A stretch of 64,000 bases of DNA, from NCBI GenBank assembly GCA_965224515.1, contig OZ245051.1, forward strand, positions 3,596,001-3,660,000, written 5' to 3'. The notes under the pieces were generated by a model. That model did not search any database. It saw only the letters and a list, made by a program, of their open reading frames with translations, and was not told the origin of the DNA. Position 1 is the stretch's first letter. Each line of letters starts with the position of its first letter. Shown piece after piece: positions 61,171-64,000 of the stretch. This DNA comes from Sedimenticola_A sp040506425. GTDB lineage: Bacteria > Pseudomonadota > Gammaproteobacteria > Chromatiales > Chromatiaceae. The translations under genes were made by a program, and so were the position numbers.

Positions 61171-61578
61171 TCACTGCTTACCGTGCTCCTGCTCGAAGTG
61201 CTCCTGGTACCAGCCGGGCTTGGTGAAGTCGACATCGTAGATAAAAGCGGCAACCGCCTTGCGCTCTTCCGGGGTCAGCACCTGCTGAGGCATCACTCCA
61301 AACCTGCGCAGGGCCCCGGGCATCAGTGATTTGGCTGGATCAGGCTTCTCGAGCCATGCAGCCATGTTGCTGACGAACTCATCTTTACCGGGATATACAC
61401 GGATATAGTGGTCCTTAACGCCGAAGATGGGCGGTGCAACCATGTTGGGGCCGCGATCAAGCTTGTGACATGCCATGCAGAGGGTCTGAAATTTCTCCTG
61501 GCCGACATCGGCCTCGGAAGCAAAAGCGGGGATAGCCGCAACCATTGCAGCGGTAATAACCAGGGTATCTCTTATCAT
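61171..61578 (-). CDS. periplasmic cytochrome c
   Basis: A 135-residue exported class I-type cytochrome c with a signal peptide ending near AFA. One heme motif, CMACH, and SLMPG with the likely Met ligand ~65 residues later. The protein has RGPNMVAPPIFGV between them, and ends in a charged tail (HFEQEHGKQ). It could carry electrons to a terminal oxidase. Upstream of trmN in the same direction. Confidence 0.88.
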   Translation of the reverse strand: MIRDTLVITAAMVAAIPAFASEADVGQEKFQTLCMACHKLDRGPNMVAPPIFGVKDHYIRVYPGKDEFVSNMAAWLEKPDPAKSLMPGALRRFGVMPQQVLTPEERKAVAAFIYDVDFTKPGWYQEHFEQEHGKQ

Positions 61579-61622
61579 TCTTTATCATCCGTAGATTTTC
61601 ATGCGAGCACGGATGATATCAC

Positions 61623-63245
61623 TCATACGCCAACGATCTCACCGTCTTCGTCGAGATCGATATTGTGGGCCGCCGGTTCCCGGGGCAGCCCGGGCATGGT
61701 GACGATATCGCCTGTGAGTGCAAGCAGGTAGCCTGCACCGGCTGCAACCCGCACTGACTCCACCGGGAGTTCAAAACCCTCAGGCTGACAGGAGCCCTCT
61801 GGGTCAGTGCTGAGGGAGAGATGGGTCTTGGCAATACAGATCGGCAGCTTGTCGTAACCGAGGCAGCGCACGCGCTCCAGCTCCCTCCTCGCCTGGCGGC
61901 TGAAACCCACGCTCCCCGCCCCGTAAATGCTCTTTGCCACGGACTCGATTTTATTCTCCGGCGACTCATCCAGATCGTAGAGATAGCGCACTTCGGGCTG
62001 AGGGCAATCCGCTGCCCTGGCCACCGCTTCGGCAAGCTGCACCGCCCCTGCACCACCCTCGCTGAAAGCCGTGGTTCTGGCCACCTGCAGGCCACGCTCT
62101 TTGCAGGCGTTCTCGATCAGGCGCATCTCCTCTTCGCTGTCGTCTTCAAAACAGTTGATGGCGATGACCGGCTCAAAACCAAAGGCGCGCACACTCTTCA
62201 CATGGTGGTCCAGGTGCAACATACCCCGTGAGAGCTCTTCAAGGCCGCCACTGTCCGTGGCTTCGGTGCAGCCGTGGATTCTGAGCGCGCGTACCGTCAC
62301 CACCAGTACCACCGCACTGGGCCAGAGCCCGGAGCCGCGGCACTTGATATCGAAGAATTTCTCGGCACCCAGGTCGAAGCCGAACCCCGCCTCGGTCACC
62401 ACGTAATCGCTCAGTGCGGCAGCGGTACGTGTAGCAATCACGCTGTTGCAGCCGTGGGCGATGTTTCCGAAAGGGCCACCATGCACCAGTGCCGGCACCC
62501 CTTCAGTAGACTGCACCAGGTTGGGCAGCAGTGCATCCTGCAGAAGCGCTGCCATGGAACCCGTGGCCTGCAGCTTGTCTGCGGTTACCGGGTTGCCTTC
62601 ACGGTCGAACCCCACAAGAATGCGCCCCAGCCTTGTTTTCAAATCCGGTAGATCTTCAGCCAGGCAAAGAATAGCCATCACCTCGGAAGCGGCGGTGATG
62701 TCAAAGCTCGCCTCCCGCGGCACACCGTTGGTACGTCCGCCCAGGCCGATCACCGTCTGGCGCAGGGCACGGTCATTCATGTCCAGCACCCGCCGCCAGA
62801 ACACCTGGCGATGCTCCAGGTCGAGCCCGCTTCGAAAGTGAACCGCGTTGTCCAGCAGTGCCGCCAGGAGATTATGCGCAGCACCCACAGCGTGGATGTC
62901 GCCGGTGAAATGCATGTTGATCCGGGTTGAAGGTTCAAGTTGACAGCGCCCGCCACCGGTCCCTCCGCCCTTCATGCCGAAGATGGGCCCGAGCGAGGGT
63001 TCACGAAGGGCAAGGGCAGCCCGCTTGCCGATGCGCTGAAGTCCCTGTGCGAGACCGATGGAGACGGTGGTCTTGCCCTCCCCCGCGCGGGTGGGGTTGA
63101 TGGCGGATACCAGGACGATTCTGCCGCCGCTATCCCCACTGGACGGCGGCACCTTGCGGCGGATCTTAGCCATCTGGTCGCCGTAGATGAAAAGATCATC
63201 TGCATTGAGTTGAAGCGCTTCGGCAATTTCCATGATAGGACGCAT
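61623..63245 (-). CDS. fhs: formate-tetrahydrofolate ligase
   Basis: A 540-residue enzyme joining formate to tetrahydrofolate with ATP. The P-loop is in INPTRAGEGKTTVSIGL; REPSLGPIFGMKGGGTGGGR and NMHFTGDIHAVGAAHNLL are family signatures. Start at ATG 63245, with GAGGTG seven bases upstream. Slightly shorter than many family members (about 555-580) but complete across all motifs. It supplies one-carbon units from formate. The LysR gene lies just upstream in the same direction. Confidence 0.95.
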   Translation of the reverse strand: MRPIMEIAEALQLNADDLFIYGDQMAKIRRKVPPSSGDSGGRIVLVSAINPTRAGEGKTTVSIGLAQGLQRIGKRAALALREPSLGPIFGMKGGGTGGGRCQLEPSTRINMHFTGDIHAVGAAHNLLAALLDNAVHFRSGLDLEHRQVFWRRVLDMNDRALRQTVIGLGGRTNGVPREASFDITAASEVMAILCLAEDLPDLKTRLGRILVGFDREGNPVTADKLQATGSMAALLQDALLPNLVQSTEGVPALVHGGPFGNIAHGCNSVIATRTAAALSDYVVTEAGFGFDLGAEKFFDIKCRGSGLWPSAVVLVVTVRALRIHGCTEATDSGGLEELSRGMLHLDHHVKSVRAFGFEPVIAINCFEDDSEEEMRLIENACKERGLQVARTTAFSEGGAGAVQLAEAVARAADCPQPEVRYLYDLDESPENKIESVAKSIYGAGSVGFSRQARRELERVRCLGYDKLPICIAKTHLSLSTDPEGSCQPEGFELPVESVRVAAGAGYLLALTGDIVTMPGLPREPAAHNIDLDEDGEIVGV

Positions 63246-63267
63246 TGATCACCTCACCGGTCTGTTT

Positions 63268-64000
63268 TCACTCTGAACGAAAGCCGTCCCTGATATAGTC
63301 CGAAAGACTTTCAATCACGGGCGACTTGCTCTTGTCTGAACGGTGCAGCGTGATGAACGACTCTGGAAGATCGGGAAAGCCTTCCTGTGCCGTCAGCTCA
63401 CGCATGTTCTCCTTGAGAATACTGCGCACCAGCACCGTCACGCCGAGTCCGGCACCGACAATGGACTCGATACCCGAAATGCTCGGGCTTGAGTAGGCGA
63501 TGCGGTAGGCCCGGCCTATCCTGTCCAGTGCCTTCAATGCCACGTTGCGTATTTTGCAGCCCTTCTGAAACAGGGTCAGTGGCAGCGGGTCGTGCTCATG
63601 GGCCGTGTGGTACTTGGATGTGACCCAGACCGTGCTCTCACGTCGCAGCACTTCACCGGTAACATTACCCGGCATTTCGGTAAACACACCCAGGTCGATC
63701 TCTCCCCGTCTCAGGCGGTTGCTGAGCCACTCACTGGGTTCACACAGCACCTCGACCTGGACCTGGGGATAGGCACTGGCGAACTTGGTGAGAATACCCG
63801 GTATATAGGTTGCCATGTAATCATCAGGGATGCCGACACAGACACTGCCGATCATGTGGGGCTGACTCACCGTTGAGAGCATCTCGTCATGCAGTTTCAG
63901 AATTCGCCGGGCGTAACCCAGAAGCATCTCACCATCAACCGTAAGGGTTGACCCTCTCCCGGCCTTCTCAAAAAGCGGCCGGCCAACCAACTCCTCCAGC
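63268..64000 (-). CDS. LysR-family transcriptional regulator (partial)
   Basis: At least 244 residues, open to the window edge, so the N-terminus is missing. It begins LEELVGRPLFEKAGRGSTLT, the end of a LysR winged helix, followed by a long linker helix and the substrate-binding domain (IGSVCVGIPDDYMATYIP, RGEIDLGVFTE, GLGVTVLVRSIL). The helix-turn-helix itself is outside the window. It may control fhs or a gene further right. Confidence 0.9.
   Translation of the reverse strand, partial: LEELVGRPLFEKAGRGSTLTVDGEMLLGYARRILKLHDEMLSTVSQPHMIGSVCVGIPDDYMATYIPGILTKFASAYPQVQVEVLCEPSEWLSNRLRRGEIDLGVFTEMPGNVTGEVLRRESTVWVTSKYHTAHEHDPLPLTLFQKGCKIRNVALKALDRIGRAYRIAYSSPSISGIESIVGAGLGVTVLVRSILKENMRELTAQEGFPDLPESFITLHRSDKSKSPVIESLSDYIRDGFRSE

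Overview
The window looks like a chromosome segment of a sulfur-oxidising gammaproteobacterium. The evidence is two secreted Gly/Tyr-rich sulfur-globule proteins, several c-type cytochromes, a NapC-type quinol dehydrogenase with a Tat-exported molybdoenzyme, SixA, KefB/C, PpnP, TrmN6 and DUF3581 genes. This combination fits Chromatiales-like or Sedimenticola/Thiodiazotropha-like relatives. The genus is inference from gene content only.

Positions 1-8158 form an accessory island. It holds a DUF4238/SEC-C protein cut by the left edge, an IS1111-type IS110 element with 12-bp inverted repeats and a passenger ORF, an AbiEi/AbiEii pair, an orphan DUF6088 (AbiEi-like) gene and a hipBA pair. It ends at a 3' remnant of a tRNA-Leu gene, the expected scar of an integrated island. 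An ISL3 element with an exact 8-T target duplication sits in the T-tract of the terminator just beyond (8192-9498).

Positions 9676-24493 are mostly core genes: a lipoprotein cytochrome c, sixA, an ODP-PAS-PAS-GGDEF cyclase, fbp, ppnP, a kefG/kefB-like pair, a Tim44-domain protein, DUF3581, a double thioredoxin-fold protein, an output-less SBP-PAS-PAS protein, a solitary HicA, an unknown 388-residue protein and a membrane thioredoxin. A 165-bp MITE-like element lies in the fbp terminator tail. A near-identical copy in opposite orientation lies at 39703-39866.

Positions 24579-39331 carry the sulfur-globule genes and then an array of four hybrid histidine kinases. The kinases have different sensors (beta-propeller/Y_Y_Y, PocR-PAS, GAF-like-PAS, Cache-HAMP) but almost the same HisKA-HATPase-REC-tail core, with one MEDS-domain protein between them. 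An 850-bp segment (end of the second globule gene, its terminator, spacer and a kinase-tail remnant) occurs twice at a constant offset of 7467 bp, so the array grew by duplication and sensor swapping.

Positions 39929-47761 are housekeeping: the MrfB/MrfA (YprB/YprA) nuclease-helicase pair with an 11-bp palindromic operator upstream, nadE, DUF523-DUF1722, a uracil-DNA glycosylase and two alpha/beta hydrolases.

Positions 48046-58755 hold the most striking locus. A PhnD-like periplasmic protein, a sensor kinase and a sigma-54 activator (an AioXSR/ArxXSR-like triad) are divergent from a respiratory operon encoding a 12-heme membrane quinol dehydrogenase, a Tat-exported four-cluster ferredoxin subunit, a Tat-exported molybdopterin oxidoreductase and a TorD chaperone. 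The 565-bp intergenic region has two copies of the palindrome GTTACC-N4-GGTAAC followed by a good sigma-54 -24/-12 element, so the regulatory circuit can be read from the sequence. The substrate is unknown; an oxyanion of As, Se, Sb or S is the natural guess. A secreted protein-phosphatase-fold protein without a catalytic Cys follows convergently.

The right end carries an LCAT-like lipase, trmN6, a cytochrome c, fhs and a LysR regulator cut by the window edge.
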